Notes: generated from the letters alone by a model not told the origin. A stretch of 49,265 bases of DNA from Candidatus Avidehalobacter gallistercoris (GCA_018715045.1 DVMH01000004.1:1-49265), one strand, 5' to 3'; shown: positions 28,695-38,482, counted from the stretch's first letter. Translations and numbers: made by a program.

Positions 28695-30455
28695 TTATTT
28701 AACTTCCACCGCGCCAAAGCGGCATACGGCGGCGCAATTGCCGCATTTGATACACTTGGCCTCGTCGATCACAAAAATCTCGCGCAGTTCGCCGTCGATC
28801 GCCCCCACAGGACATTTACGGGCACAGAGCGAGCACCCCCGACATTTATCAGGACTAATATGATAGGTAAGCAGATCGCGACAGCTTTTGGCCGGGCAGG
28901 AATGCCCTGCAATATGCGACTCGTATTCCTCCGGGAAATAGCGCAGAGTGCTCAGCGCCGGGTTGGGAGCCGAAGCCCCAAGGCCGCAAAGCGAGCCTAC
29001 TTTGGTGTACTCACCCAGCTGCCGCAAAAGTTCAATATCGTCGGGCTTACCCTCGCCCCTGGTAATGCGCGTCAAAATTTCCAGCATACGCTTAGTACCG
29101 ATTCGGCAGGCTACGCACTTACCACAACTCTCTTTTTGGGTGAAATCGAGGAAAAAGCGCGCCATATCAACCATACAGGTCGTATCGTCCATGATAATCA
29201 TGCCGCCGCTGCCCATGATAGCGCCGGTTGCCGCAATGCTTTCATAATCGATAGGCGTGTCCAGCAAATCTGCCGGTATGCAGCCGCCGGATGGCCCCCC
29301 CATCTGCACAGCCTTAAAAACACCGTCTCCTTTCACACCGCCGCCAATGTTAAAGATAACCTCACGTAGCGTAAGCCCCATCGGAACCTCTACCAGACCG
29401 CCGCGCTTGATTTTGCCCGCCAGTGCGAAAACTTTGGTGCCCTTGCTGCCATCGGTACCATAAGCCGCAAAAGCTGCGCCGCCATGACGTATGATCCAGG
29501 CCACGTTGGCCAGCGTTTCAACGTTATTAATGTTGGAAGGTTGCTGCCAAAAGCCCTTTTGCGCCGGGAAAGGCGGTTTCAGACGCGGCATACCGCGCTT
29601 GCCCTCCAAAGACGCCAGAAGCGCCGTCTCCTCACCGCATACGAACGCTCCGGCTCCCGCCTTGATGTAAATATCAAAATCCCAGCCGCTGCCGAAGATG
29701 TTTTGCCCGAGGAAGCCATGCTCCCGCGCCGCTTTCATAGCAATTTCCAGGCGTTCAATACTTAAGGGATACTCCGCCCGCACGTAAATCACACCCTGGT
29801 GGCAACCAATTGCCCGCGCCGCGATCGCCATACCCTCCAGCACCGCATGCGGGTCGCTCTCCAGCACACTTCTGTCCATAAACGCGCCGGGATCGCCCTC
29901 ATCCGCATTGCAGATAATGTATTTTTCATCGCCCGAAGCATTCCGGCAGGCGTTCCACTTAAACCAGGTGGGGAAACCAGCCCCGCCGCGCCCGCGCAGA
30001 CCAGACGTTTTAATTTCTTCAATAATATCCTCCGGCTTCATCTCGCAAACGGCCCTTTTGAGAGCCTGATAGCCGCCGCGCTCAATATAATGTCCGATAC
30101 TTTCCGGATCAATAACGCCGCAGTTACGGAGTGCTATACGAGTCTGCCGGGTGAGAAAACCAAGTTCGTCTTCCGCCAGCAGCAATTCCTGTTGCACCTT
30201 GCCGCCCACAATATGCTGCTGCACGATTTGCTGCGCTTTAGCCTCGTCCACCCGGCCATAAAAATAACTTTGACCGCCGTCGATAATCTCCACCAAAGGC
30301 TCGGCAAAGCAAAGCCCGATACAACCGGTGCGCTCCGTCCGGATATTAAGCCCGGCAGCGCTCAAGGCGGCGTCCAAAGCAGCCTTAGTCTTTTGCGCAC
30401 CAGCGGCCATGCCGCAGCTACCCAGACCTACCTTTATCCTGATATCAGCGTTCAT
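28695..30455 (-). CDS. NuoF/HydB-like NADH-binding flavoprotein subunit (StnB-like)
   Basis: A 586-residue FMN- and NAD(H)-binding subunit. The N-terminal thioredoxin-like [2Fe-2S] domain has Cys at 14, 45 and 49. The NuoF core follows with GRGGAGFPTWFKW (about 155-167) and NADEGDPGAF (about 183-192), then an SLBB segment. A [4Fe-4S] site is formed by Cys 444, 447, 450 and 490. A C-terminal two-cluster ferredoxin (CRGCSLCARKC and CIKCGNCAAVC) ends the protein. This architecture is shared by bifurcating HydB, NADH-dependent formate dehydrogenase and Stn complexes. Its ATG overlaps the upstream NuoE-like stop in ATGA. No hydrogenase H-cluster subunit is in the window. Confidence 0.9.
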   Translation of the reverse strand: MNADIRIKVGLGSCGMAAGAQKTKAALDAALSAAGLNIRTERTGCIGLCFAEPLVEIIDGGQSYFYGRVDEAKAQQIVQQHIVGGKVQQELLLAEDELGFLTRQTRIALRNCGVIDPESIGHYIERGGYQALKRAVCEMKPEDIIEEIKTSGLRGRGGAGFPTWFKWNACRNASGDEKYIICNADEGDPGAFMDRSVLESDPHAVLEGMAIAARAIGCHQGVIYVRAEYPLSIERLEIAMKAAREHGFLGQNIFGSGWDFDIYIKAGAGAFVCGEETALLASLEGKRGMPRLKPPFPAQKGFWQQPSNINNVETLANVAWIIRHGGAAFAAYGTDGSKGTKVFALAGKIKRGGLVEVPMGLTLREVIFNIGGGVKGDGVFKAVQMGGPSGGCIPADLLDTPIDYESIAATGAIMGSGGMIIMDDTTCMVDMARFFLDFTQKESCGKCVACRIGTKRMLEILTRITRGEGKPDDIELLRQLGEYTKVGSLCGLGASAPNPALSTLRYFPEEYESHIAGHSCPAKSCRDLLTYHISPDKCRGCSLCARKCPVGAIDGELREIFVIDEAKCIKCGNCAAVCRFGAVEVK

Positions 30456-30952
30456 GCCTTATCTTCCTCCTTTGCAGCGGCAGCCAAATCACTTAGCACC
30501 TTCCGCACCGAATTGCCCGTCAGATTACCATAAACCTCGCCGTTGATCATCATAGCCGGAGCCAGCGAACAACAACCGAGACAAGCCACGTGCTTCAGCG
30601 AGAACAAGCCGTCCGCCGTCGTCTCACCGTCTTTGATGCCAAGTTCTTCGGTAATAATAGCGGAGATACTTTCCGCTCCGTTCACATGACAGGCCGTGCC
30701 CTGACAGAGCATAATCAGATAGCGCCCCACCGGCTGCAGCCGGAACTGGGCGTAAAAGGTGGCCACCCCCATAATTTGGGCAGGCGCAATCCCTGTCGCC
30801 TTGCTGATAGCGATAAGCGCCGCCCGCGGCAGATAGCCGTAAATATCCTGCGTATGTTGTAAAATTGTAATAAGCGAACCGGGCTTCGCCGCGTATTTCG
30901 CCAGAACCGGCTCCAGCTTTGCCAAATCCACCTGCTGTGTGCTTTGCGCCAT
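30452..30952 (-). CDS. NuoE/HydC-like [2Fe-2S] subunit (StnA-like)
   Basis: A 166-residue thioredoxin-like [2Fe-2S] protein of the 24 kDa complex I family. The cluster ligands lie in LCQGTACHVNG and VACLGCCSLAP. A helical N terminus (LAKLEPVLAKYA, then LITILQHTQDIYGYLP) is typical. It would pass electrons to or from the NuoF-like partner, whose gene overlaps it by four bases. AGGAGGGAG precedes the ATG. It is the first gene of the electron-transfer unit, behind a predicted promoter. Confidence 0.92.
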   Translation of the reverse strand: MAQSTQQVDLAKLEPVLAKYAAKPGSLITILQHTQDIYGYLPRAALIAISKATGIAPAQIMGVATFYAQFRLQPVGRYLIMLCQGTACHVNGAESISAIITEELGIKDGETTADGLFSLKHVACLGCCSLAPAMMINGEVYGNLTGNSVRKVLSDLAAAAKEEDKA

Positions 30953-31021
30953 TATTTACTCCCTCCTGCGTTATACCCAATACTAACAATATATACCGCA
31001 CCGGCGGCTGAATATGACCGC

Positions 31022-31037
31022 CAGCGTTTCAACGCTG
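31022..31037. promoter_or_regulatory. perfect dyad in the leader of the NuoE-like operon
   Basis: CAGCGTT and AACGCTG form a perfect inverted repeat with a 2-base spacer, about 70 bases upstream of the NuoE-like start. It lies 20-30 bases downstream of the predicted transcription start, a position suited to a roadblock operator. It does not resemble the Rex consensus. The regulator is unknown. Confidence 0.35.
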
Positions 31038-31061
31038 TTCCGCAAATTTCATTTCAACAAT

Positions 31062-31090
31062 ATTCTACAACAATATTGCCGCTTTGTAAA
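31062..31090 (-). promoter_or_regulatory. promoter of the NuoE-like operon
   Basis: On the minus strand, -35 TTTACA (31085-31090) and -10 TAGAAT (31062-31067), each one mismatch from consensus, are separated by 17 bases. It lies just after the carB-dapF terminator and about 110 bases before the first gene. It could drive all genes down to the terminator at 21302. Confidence 0.7.
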
Positions 31091-31111
31091 AGCATAATTT
31101 TTGCCTGATAC

Positions 31112-31147
31112 GCAAAAAGCCGGAAAGACCTTGGCACCTTCCGGTTT
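31112..31147 (-). terminator. intrinsic terminator downstream of carB-dapF
   Basis: A stem of about 9 bp with one wobble (31117-31125 with 31139-31147) is followed on the minus strand by five T residues. It begins about 30 bases after the carB-dapF stop, closing the carA-carB unit. Confidence 0.7.
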
Positions 31148-31178
31148 AATGCGGTTATTCTGAGATTCAGGTTTTAAA

Positions 31179-34100
31179 TTAAATTTCAACCTCGCCGTCG
31201 AACAGGTTTTCAGCGCTGCCGGTCATGATAACATTTTCGCCATCATAGCTGATTTGCAGATCGCCGCCCGGCTGCTTAACGGTAATTTCATCGCCCTTGG
31301 CGCAATAACCATTCAGCACCGCCGCCACCACTGCCGCACAGCTGCCAGTGCCGCAGGCTGAGGTATAGCCGTTGCCGCGTTCCCATACGCGCATATCCAG
31401 AGTACGCTTGCCCAGCACACGAACAAATTCCACATTCACGCGCTCCGGGAACCATTCATGGTGCTCAAAGTACCAGCCAATCTGTTTGAGCGGCACCTGA
31501 TCCGGGTTATCGCAAAAGACGACCAAATGCGGGTTGCCGACAGAAAGACAGGTGGCGTTATACACCTTGCCCTGTACGGTGATAGGCTGATTGATAAATG
31601 TTTCGCCATCCACCAGCATCGGCAGCGCCTCAGGATTCAGCAGCGGTTTGCCCATAGATACAGCCGCGCCCCACACCCGTCCGTTCCGCTTGATCAGCGA
31701 AAGCTGCTTCACACCATAATCGGTTTCGATAGTCATATTCATTTTCTCTACAATTTTATGGTCATAGAGATATTTGCCGACGCAGCGAATCGCATTACCG
31801 CCAATACCGCCATTGCTGCCATCCATGTTATATACTTTAACATACACGTCCGCCTTATCAGACGGGCAAATCATCACCATACCATCTCCGCCCACGCCGC
31901 GGTGGCGACTGCACAGCCGCACTGCCAGACCAGCTGGGTTGTCCAAATGCTGCTCCAGGCAGTTAAAATAAATGTAATCGTTGCCACAGCTCTGCATTTT
32001 GGTGAATTTCAGCTTTTCAGGCTCGCGCCGCAGATTATTAATATCAACCAGCTCAATACTATCCTGCGTATACAGGCTTTGCAGACTATCGGCCAGAACG
32101 TTAGCCGTATCGATGGAAGTCAGACAGGGAATGCCGCGTTCCACAGCCTTGCGGCGGGTGATAACGCTATCTTTGTTGGGATTACGCCCCTTGGCAGAGG
32201 TGGAGATAACAAAGTTGATTTTCCCCTGCTCCATCAGCTTCAACGCGTTGTTCGCGCCCTCGTGGATTTTCTCCACAAAGAAAGAATCGATCGAAGCGTC
32301 GGCCAAAACCTTACCGGTACCGGCAGTGGCATAAATTTCAAACCCCATATCGGCGAACTTCTTCACCACATGGACAATTTCCGACTTATCGCGGTCATTA
32401 ACGGTAACGAACAGGCCGCCCTTTTTATCCAGATTATAACCTGCTGCCACCAACCCCTTGTAAATGGCTTCCTCAAAGCTTGTGCCAATGCCCAGCACCT
32501 CGCCGGTGCTTTTCATTTCCGGCCCCAGTTGGTTATCTACATTCAGCAGCTTTTCAAATGAGAAGATAGGCACTTTCACCGCGCAATAGCAGGGAATCGG
32601 ATAAAGCCCGGTGCCATAGCCCATGTCGGCAAGTTTCTCGCCCAGCAAAGCTCTGGTGGCCAAATCAACCATCGGCACACCCGTCACTTTGCTCAAATAA
32701 GGAATGGTACGGGATGAGCGCGGGTTAACCTCGATGACGTACAGTTTGTTGTCCTTAATCAGATATTGAATATTGACAAGGCCATGTGTTTCCAGCTCCA
32801 CTGCCAGCTTTTTGGTGGTTTCCACAATCGTTTCCACCATATCGTCATTGATGTTATAGGAAGGATAAACCGCGATTGAGTCGCCGGAATGGATCCCCGC
32901 CCGCTCAATATGCTCCATAATACCGGGTATCAGAATATCCTCGCCATCGCAGATAGCATCGATCTCCAACTCGATACCCTGCAAATATTTGTCGATCAAC
33001 ACCAGATTGTCTACGTTTTGCTCCAAAATGATCGCCATATACTCTTTGATATCGTCCTCATTAAAGGCGATGATCATGTTCTGGCCGCCCAGTACATAGG
33101 AGGGGCGCATCAACACCGGATAACCGATATGCTCCGCTGCTGCCAACGCCTCTTCAGTGGTTTTAACCGTCTCGCCCTTGGGGCGTGCAATGCCCAGTTT
33201 GTTCAGCAACTCGTCAAAACGGCCTCTGTCCTCCGCGCGGTCAATGCTGTCCGCCGAGGTGCCAAGAATACGGATACCGTTTTTGTCCAGATAATTAGTC
33301 AGCTTAATGGCCGTCTGCCCGCCGAAAGCCACCACCACGCCGTAAGGCTGCTCGGTGGCGATGATATTGCTCACGTCTTCTTCAGTCAGAGGCTCGAAGT
33401 ATAGCCTGTCCGCTGTGTCAAAGTCGGTGGAAACAGTTTCGGGATTGTTATTGACAATAGCCACCTCATAACCCGCCCGTTGCAGCGCCCAAACGCAATG
33501 CACCGAAGCATAGTCAAACTCAATACCTTGACCTATACGAATAGGCCCGCTGCCCAGCACCATCACGGTGGGCTTGGCTTTTTTGCGCTCTGCCAGAAAC
33601 TCCGCTGCTTCGTTTTCCTCATCATAAGTGGAATAGAAATATGGCGTTTCGGCCGCAAACTCAGCTGCGCAGGTATCCACCATTTTATAAACAGCGCGGC
33701 GTGGGTTGGCAATCTTCTGGCCGGAAAGTTTTTCGATAACTCTGTCCGGGAAGCCCAATCGCTTGGCCGCAAGATATTTAGCATCATCCAGCCCTTGTAT
33801 GAGACTGGCCTCCATACCGGCAATATTGGCGATTTTGCTCAGGAACCACATATCGATTTTGGTAATATCGTGGATCTCCGCTATGCTTATGCCATGCTTT
33901 ATCGCCTGATATATAACGAACAGACGTTCGTCGGTGCAGTTATAAAGTGCCGCTTTGATTTCCTCCGGCGTCATTTCCAGCTGACGGTGGGCGTTTAAAT
34001 CAGAGAGGCCTATCTCCGCCCCGCGCACCGCTTTCATCAACGCCTGCTCAAAGCTGGTGCCGATAGCCATCACCTCGCCGGTAGCTTTCATCTGGGTACC

Positions 34101-35216
34101 AAGGTCGCGTTTAGCATAAACAAATTTGTCGAACGGCCACTTGGGGAATTTGACAACAACATAGTCCAGCGCCGGCTCAAACGCAGCGGCGGTTTTGCCG
34201 GTAACGGCATTCCTGATTTCGGAAAGCGTATAGCCAATGGCAATTTTTGCCGCAACCTTGGCGATCGGATAGCCAGTTGCCTTGGAGGCCAACGCTGACG
34301 AACGTGAAACGCGCGGGTTCACCTCAATTACAGCGTATTCAAAACTATTGGGATTCAGCGCAAACTGACAGTTACAGCCACCCTCGACCTGAAGCTCGTT
34401 AATAATATCCAGCGCCGCTGTACGCAACATTTGATATTCCTTGTCAGAAAGGGTAACAGCGGGGGCAACAACAATGCTGTCGCCGGTATGTACTCCCACA
34501 GGGTCCAAGTTTTCCATTGAACAGACAGTGATATTATTGCCCAAGCTGTCGCGCATAACCTCAAACTCAATTTCTTTCCAGCCTGCCACAGATTTCTCCA
34601 GCAGTACCTGATGAATAGGGGAAAGGCGCAGGCCGTTATCGGCAATTTCTCTGAGCTCCGCCTCGTTTTTCACAATGCCGCCGCCGCTGCCGCCCAGCGT
34701 AAATGCGGGCCTCACAATAACCGGATAACCCAGCTTATCCGCCAGTGTTACCGCATCCTCCAATGTATTGACGATATCGGACGGAATACAGGGCTGACCA
34801 ATCTTCAGCATGGTTTCCTTGAAAAGCTGCCGGTCTTCGGCGCGCTCAATGGTATCCGGGCGCGCCCCCAGCAAACGCACATTGTGCGCAGCCAGAAAGC
34901 CTTCCTTTGCCAGCTGCATGGAAAGCGTCAGCCCCGTTTGGCCGCCCAGAGTGGAAAGTATACTGTCCGGTTTTTCCTTTTCAATAATCCGGCGCAACAC
35001 GGGCAGTGTCAGCGGCTCAATGTAGATTTTGTCCGCCATCGCGCTGTCGGTCATGATGGTGGCCGGATTGGAATTGACCAGAACCACCTCCAGGCCATCT
35101 TCTTTCAGTGCGCGGCAAGCCTGCGTTCCGGCGTAATCAAATTCAGCCGCCTGGCCGATCACGATAGGGCCGGAGCCAATTACTAAAACTTTTTTGATTC
35201 CGGGATTAAGCGGCAT
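31179..35216 (-). CDS. carB: carbamoyl-phosphate synthase large subunit fused to a diaminopimelate-epimerase domain
   Basis: One uninterrupted 1345-residue reading frame. Residues 1 to about 1067 are a full CarB: two ATP-grasp halves ([12 protein letters not shown] and [10 protein letters not shown]), the oligomerisation region and the MGS-like allosteric domain ([13 protein letters not shown] to [11 protein letters not shown]). CarB makes carbamoyl phosphate from bicarbonate, ATP and ammonia supplied by CarA, for pyrimidines and arginine. After only about six residues a full DapF domain follows (1074-1345). It keeps GNDYIYF, the YNMDGS asparagine, [24 protein letters not shown] and thus the second catalytic Cys (1288). 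The first catalytic Cys is Gly 1139 (codon 31800-31802). DapF normally makes meso-diaminopimelate from the LL form. The ATG overlaps the carA stop (TAATG). Confidence 0.93.
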   Translation of the reverse strand: MPLNPGIKKVLVIGSGPIVIGQAAEFDYAGTQACRALKEDGLEVVLVNSNPATIMTDSAMADKIYIEPLTLPVLRRIIEKEKPDSILSTLGGQTGLTLSMQLAKEGFLAAHNVRLLGARPDTIERAEDRQLFKETMLKIGQPCIPSDIVNTLEDAVTLADKLGYPVIVRPAFTLGGSGGGIVKNEAELREIADNGLRLSPIHQVLLEKSVAGWKEIEFEVMRDSLGNNITVCSMENLDPVGVHTGDSIVVAPAVTLSDKEYQMLRTAALDIINELQVEGGCNCQFALNPNSFEYAVIEVNPRVSRSSALASKATGYPIAKVAAKIAIGYTLSEIRNAVTGKTAAAFEPALDYVVVKFPKWPFDKFVYAKRDLGTQMKATGEVMAIGTSFEQALMKAVRGAEIGLSDLNAHRQLEMTPEEIKAALYNCTDERLFVIYQAIKHGISIAEIHDITKIDMWFLSKIANIAGMEASLIQGLDDAKYLAAKRLGFPDRVIEKLSGQKIANPRRAVYKMVDTCAAEFAAETPYFYSTYDEENEAAEFLAERKKAKPTVMVLGSGPIRIGQGIEFDYASVHCVWALQRAGYEVAIVNNNPETVSTDFDTADRLYFEPLTEEDVSNIIATEQPYGVVVAFGGQTAIKLTNYLDKNGIRILGTSADSIDRAEDRGRFDELLNKLGIARPKGETVKTTEEALAAAEHIGYPVLMRPSYVLGGQNMIIAFNEDDIKEYMAIILEQNVDNLVLIDKYLQGIELEIDAICDGEDILIPGIMEHIERAGIHSGDSIAVYPSYNINDDMVETIVETTKKLAVELETHGLVNIQYLIKDNKLYVIEVNPRSSRTIPYLSKVTGVPMVDLATRALLGEKLADMGYGTGLYPIPCYCAVKVPIFSFEKLLNVDNQLGPEMKSTGEVLGIGTSFEEAIYKGLVAAGYNLDKKGGLFVTVNDRDKSEIVHVVKKFADMGFEIYATAGTGKVLADASIDSFFVEKIHEGANNALKLMEQGKINFVISTSAKGRNPNKDSVITRRKAVERGIPCLTSIDTANVLADSLQSLYTQDSIELVDINNLRREPEKLKFTKMQSCGNDYIYFNCLEQHLDNPAGLAVRLCSRHRGVGGDGMVMICPSDKADVYVKVYNMDGSNGGIGGNAIRCVGKYLYDHKIVEKMNMTIETDYGVKQLSLIKRNGRVWGAAVSMGKPLLNPEALPMLVDGETFINQPITVQGKVYNATCLSVGNPHLVVFCDNPDQVPLKQIGWYFEHHEWFPERVNVEFVRVLGKRTLDMRVWERGNGYTSACGTGSCAAVVAAVLNGYCAKGDEITVKQPGGDLQISYDGENVIMTGSAENLFDGEVEI

Positions 35217-36292
35217 TATTTTTCCTCCTTATGCGCATCAATCAGCGCCACAAATCTATCAAACAGGAATGAGGTATCCAGGGGACCAGCCGCCGCCTCC
35301 GGGTGAAACTGTACCGAAAACACCGGCTTGTCCAGATAATCAACACCCTCGCAGGTGCCGTCGTTGGCATTTACAAAACGCACCTTAGCGTCCGCCGGCA
35401 GCGTATCATTCAGCACGGCGTACCCATGGTTCTGGCTGGTGATATAAACCTGCCCTGTCTCCACGTCTTTCACCGGTTGATTGGCGCCGCGGTGACCGTA
35501 ATGCAGCTTGTCCGTTTTGGCACCATGCGCCAGAGCCAGAAGCTGATGCCCCAGACAGATACCAAACATTGGCACGCCGCCTTTCAACACTTCTTTAAGC
35601 TCCGCCACGATATTCATATTGTCCGACGGATCGCCAGGCCCGTTGCTGAGCATGATGCCGTCCGGGCGCTCGGCCAGAATATCCGCCGCCTTAGCAGAAG
35701 CTGGCATATTTACTACGCGGCAACCGCGCTGTTCCAAACATCCCGCGATACTGCCCTTGGCACCGAAATCCCACAGGACGACCTTGCGCCCCTCGCCAGC
35801 AGGCGCCACGTCCGCCCGGCTGACACTGTTCACTGAATCGGTTATGCGATATGCTTTTATCTCAGCTAAAACCTCCGGCGTAACCTCAGGATTAGCAGTT
35901 ATCCTGGCGTTCATCACGCCATGCTCACGGATAATGCGGGTTAAAGCACGGGTATCAATACCAGCAAGACCTGTTATATGATTCTCCATTAAAAAAGTGT
36001 CAAGACTGCCCTCAGAACGGAAGTTGGAGGGTTCCCGGCACCATTCACGCACGATATACGCTTTTAAGTGGGGCTTTGCACTTTCAAAGTCAGCGGGAAT
36101 AACGCCATAATTGCCGATCAGCGGAAATGTCTGCACAACGATCTGGCCGTAAAAGCTGGGGTCAGTCAATGTTTCCAGATACCCCACCATGGCCGTGGTG
36201 AAAACCAGCTCGCCAGTTACCTCTCCTGGCCAGCCGAATGCTTCGCCCGCAAACACACGGCCATTCTCCAAAATCAGATATAGCTTCTGCAC
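35216..36292 (-). CDS. carA: carbamoyl-phosphate synthase small subunit
   Basis: Glutamine amidotransferase subunit that hydrolyses glutamine and channels ammonia to CarB. The N-terminal CarA domain ([18 protein letters not shown]) is followed by a class I glutaminase. The nucleophile lies in [18 protein letters not shown], with the SQNHGYAV block and the catalytic histidine in [12 protein letters not shown] place the start at the GTG at 36292, since GGAG sits eight bases upstream and the resulting N terminus matches the family. A GTG three codons earlier overlaps the Shine-Dalgarno sequence. It ends in a one-base overlap with carB-dapF. Confidence 0.95.
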   Translation of the reverse strand: MQKLYLILENGRVFAGEAFGWPGEVTGELVFTTAMVGYLETLTDPSFYGQIVVQTFPLIGNYGVIPADFESAKPHLKAYIVREWCREPSNFRSEGSLDTFLMENHITGLAGIDTRALTRIIREHGVMNARITANPEVTPEVLAEIKAYRITDSVNSVSRADVAPAGEGRKVVLWDFGAKGSIAGCLEQRGCRVVNMPASAKAADILAERPDGIMLSNGPGDPSDNMNIVAELKEVLKGGVPMFGICLGHQLLALAHGAKTDKLHYGHRGANQPVKDVETGQVYITSQNHGYAVLNDTLPADAKVRFVNANDGTCEGVDYLDKPVFSVQFHPEAAAGPLDTSFLFDRFVALIDAHKEEK

Positions 36293-36341
36293 CAAAACCA
36301 CTCCTGTTCCTAAAATACCTACCTTACTTCCAAATTGTCTA

Positions 36342-36371
36342 ATTATAGCATATATAAAGGTTATAAATCAA
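36342..36371 (-). promoter_or_regulatory. promoter of carA-carB
   Basis: On the minus strand, a perfect -10 TATAAT (36342-36347) with an extended TGC before it lies 18 bases from -35 TTGATT (36366-36371). The leader of about 40 bases shows no attenuator hairpin or anti-terminator, so PyrR-type attenuation is not evident here. Confidence 0.7.
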
Positions 36372-36408
36372 TAGTCTGACGGTACATATTGCGTTTTTGA
36401 CAAAATTT

Positions 36409-36437
36409 AACCTCCCCCGATTTGTTCGAGGGAGGTT
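36409..36437 (-). terminator. hairpin terminator downstream of the cadherin-like protein gene
   Basis: An 11-position stem with one or two wobble pairs (36409-36419 with 36427-36437) and a 7-base loop begins 14 bases after the stop codon. The T run after it on the minus strand is interrupted (AAATTTTG), so termination may be incomplete. Confidence 0.55.
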
Positions 36438-36451
36438 TGAATTAATTTGCT

Positions 36452-38482
36452 TTAATCGTCATCATCCATGTTATAGGTGATAATGACTTCCTTGCTGGCA
36501 TTGTTATATTTGCATTCGCATTGCAGCTTCTCCGAAACGTAACGGATCGGCACAAAAGTGGTGTTGGCCTTGATTTCCGGAGCTACGTCGAAATCCTTGA
36601 TGACTTTGCCGATATCCATATACATACGCTCGCCGTCCTTGCTTATGGTAATCTGCTTGGCGGTGGAGTTGTAGTAAACGTTGGCGCCAAGCGCCTCGGC
36701 AATCACACGCAATGGCACCTGCGTACGGCTGCTGTTAATATACGGCGCACTGCTGAGTTGTTTGGTCTGGCCGTTGACGATGTAGCTGGTGCTGCCAATA
36801 CGCAGAACCACCTTAACCGGATCGCCTTCGGTCGTACTGCCGCTACGGTCAATTGTGAGACGATAGGTATTGCTGTCGCCATTTTCCGCTGTCACCATTA
36901 TTACCACGTTAGTGAAGCTGTCCGCCAGAGAATATTCATCGGAAGATCTGCCGCTTTTCACCGTATCGCCATTAACTGTAATAGTGGCCGAGCTGTCTTC
37001 CGCCGTAGGAGTTACGGTGTAAACATCAGCCGCATCGCTTACCGACGCTTTATAGGTGTAAGTCTTGGAATTGAAGCTGGGCGAAATCGTTACCTGAACG
37101 CCGTCCACATAAAGTTCCAAGTCCTCCAGAGTATCAGTGTCATCAAGTTGACGGCCGACGATTTCAAAATCATAATCTTTATACACCTTGAAGCTGGGGC
37201 TGTAAGAACGAATTGTTACCGTCTCATCGCTTTCCAGCCTGATAGGCGTGCAGTAATCATCGTCCTCCAGCATGATCACGGTATCGCCATAAGCCAACAG
37301 AGCAATGCCGTCGCTGTCATCCAGCGAGGGGCGGAAACTGAAATAAGCGGAATCATCGCCAGCAATCAACTCATAATCATAAGTGTAAGAATCGAAACCG
37401 GGATCCGCCTCGATCTCCGAGAGACTGCTCTCCGTCTTAGAAGAACCGCGTTTAATCCGCAGGTTGTCCAGTGCGGCGGTACTACCGCTGCTGACAATAG
37501 CGCGAACGATATTTAAAGTGTATTCCTCGGTATCGCCGTCCTCATCGGTTATCTTCATGGTATAAGAGCTGCCGCCGGTGCTGCTGGAAAGCTCGCTGCT
37601 TTCGTCACCGTCGCGCACCGTTTTGCCGTTGATTTTCACAGTGTCACAGTCATCACCATATTCCGGCGTCAGCGTGACCGACTTCACATTGCTGGGCAGG
37701 CAGATATAATAATCTTGCACATTCTCGTCAAAATTCGGGAAAATTTCATATTCATCGCTACCATTTTTTGCCGTCAGATCATCCAGCAGTTCCTTGGCAC
37801 TGCTGGAGGCACTGCTACTGCGGCTGATCACGAATTTATATTCCGCCACCTCATCGTCGTCCTCGTTATACACGTTCAGATAGACGCTGACAGTGCCGCT
37901 CTTAGGCACGCTGATGTTCCATGTGTTGTTGGAGGAGCCGCTGTCGTTGCACTCCACCTCATAATCGCTGTCGGTCAGATAGGCTTTAAGCTTTACCTTG
38001 TCCACATCCAGCGGTACCACAAGCTTGTTTGTATCATCCAGAGATGTAAATTCCTTTTCAAAATCATCGGCAGTGAAAAGGACAGATTCAATGCCCTCCA
38101 TACCGCGCGTCAAATCCAGATAATAACGTTCCTGACGGTCGCCGTCGTCGTCATATACATTGATGGTGACACGAATGGTTTCACCCTCGTCCAGCGCCAC
38201 ATAATAATCGTCGCTGCTGTCCTGATTGACCTCGCCAGTAACGGTGTAAGAGCCGTCAATCACGCGGGGCACGATCTTAACGCGCCGCCACTCAACAGTC
38301 TTTTCCATGTTGCGCTCCAAATCGTCCGAAGTAATTCTGACGCGGCTGGACGAGTCATAATAATCGTAGAGATCAATCCGATCCAAATCGTAGGTGTCTG
38401 CCGCCGCAACCGAAGCCAAGCCTAAAAACAGCGTACAGGCCAGCACCAGCAGTATAAAAACATCAGATTTTCGCTTAAACAT
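36452..38482 (-). CDS. secreted cadherin-like beta-sandwich repeat protein with C-terminal copper-amine-oxidase-type domain
   Basis: A 676-residue exported protein. The signal peptide is MFKRKSDVFILLVLACTLFLGLASVAAA. The middle is very acidic and contains at least three beta-sandwich repeats of the cadherin-like type (about 225-330, 335-440, 440-545). They share a pattern ending in GDTEEYTLNIVR, YKDYDFEIVGR and GDSNTYRLTIDR. Two more degenerate copies precede them. The last 110 residues are a copper-amine-oxidase-N-like domain (PYINSSRTQVPLRVIAEALGANVYY, then TTFVPIRYVSEKL), a common non-enzymatic cell-surface module. No sortase or SLH motif is visible. The start follows AAGGAGG. It probably has an adhesive or envelope role, not proven. 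Confidence 0.8.
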   Translation of the reverse strand: MFKRKSDVFILLVLACTLFLGLASVAAADTYDLDRIDLYDYYDSSSRVRITSDDLERNMEKTVEWRRVKIVPRVIDGSYTVTGEVNQDSSDDYYVALDEGETIRVTINVYDDDGDRQERYYLDLTRGMEGIESVLFTADDFEKEFTSLDDTNKLVVPLDVDKVKLKAYLTDSDYEVECNDSGSSNNTWNISVPKSGTVSVYLNVYNEDDDEVAEYKFVISRSSSASSSAKELLDDLTAKNGSDEYEIFPNFDENVQDYYICLPSNVKSVTLTPEYGDDCDTVKINGKTVRDGDESSELSSSTGGSSYTMKITDEDGDTEEYTLNIVRAIVSSGSTAALDNLRIKRGSSKTESSLSEIEADPGFDSYTYDYELIAGDDSAYFSFRPSLDDSDGIALLAYGDTVIMLEDDDYCTPIRLESDETVTIRSYSPSFKVYKDYDFEIVGRQLDDTDTLEDLELYVDGVQVTISPSFNSKTYTYKASVSDAADVYTVTPTAEDSSATITVNGDTVKSGRSSDEYSLADSFTNVVIMVTAENGDSNTYRLTIDRSGSTTEGDPVKVVLRIGSTSYIVNGQTKQLSSAPYINSSRTQVPLRVIAEALGANVYYNSTAKQITISKDGERMYMDIGKVIKDFDVAPEIKANTTFVPIRYVSEKLQCECKYNNASKEVIITYNMDDDD

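Noticed and set aside
31995-31999. Splitting the CarB-DapF frame into two genes at the ATG at 31997.
   Set aside because: There is no stop codon before it and no clear Shine-Dalgarno sequence. The frame runs through the CarB C terminus without a break, so a fusion is the simpler reading.
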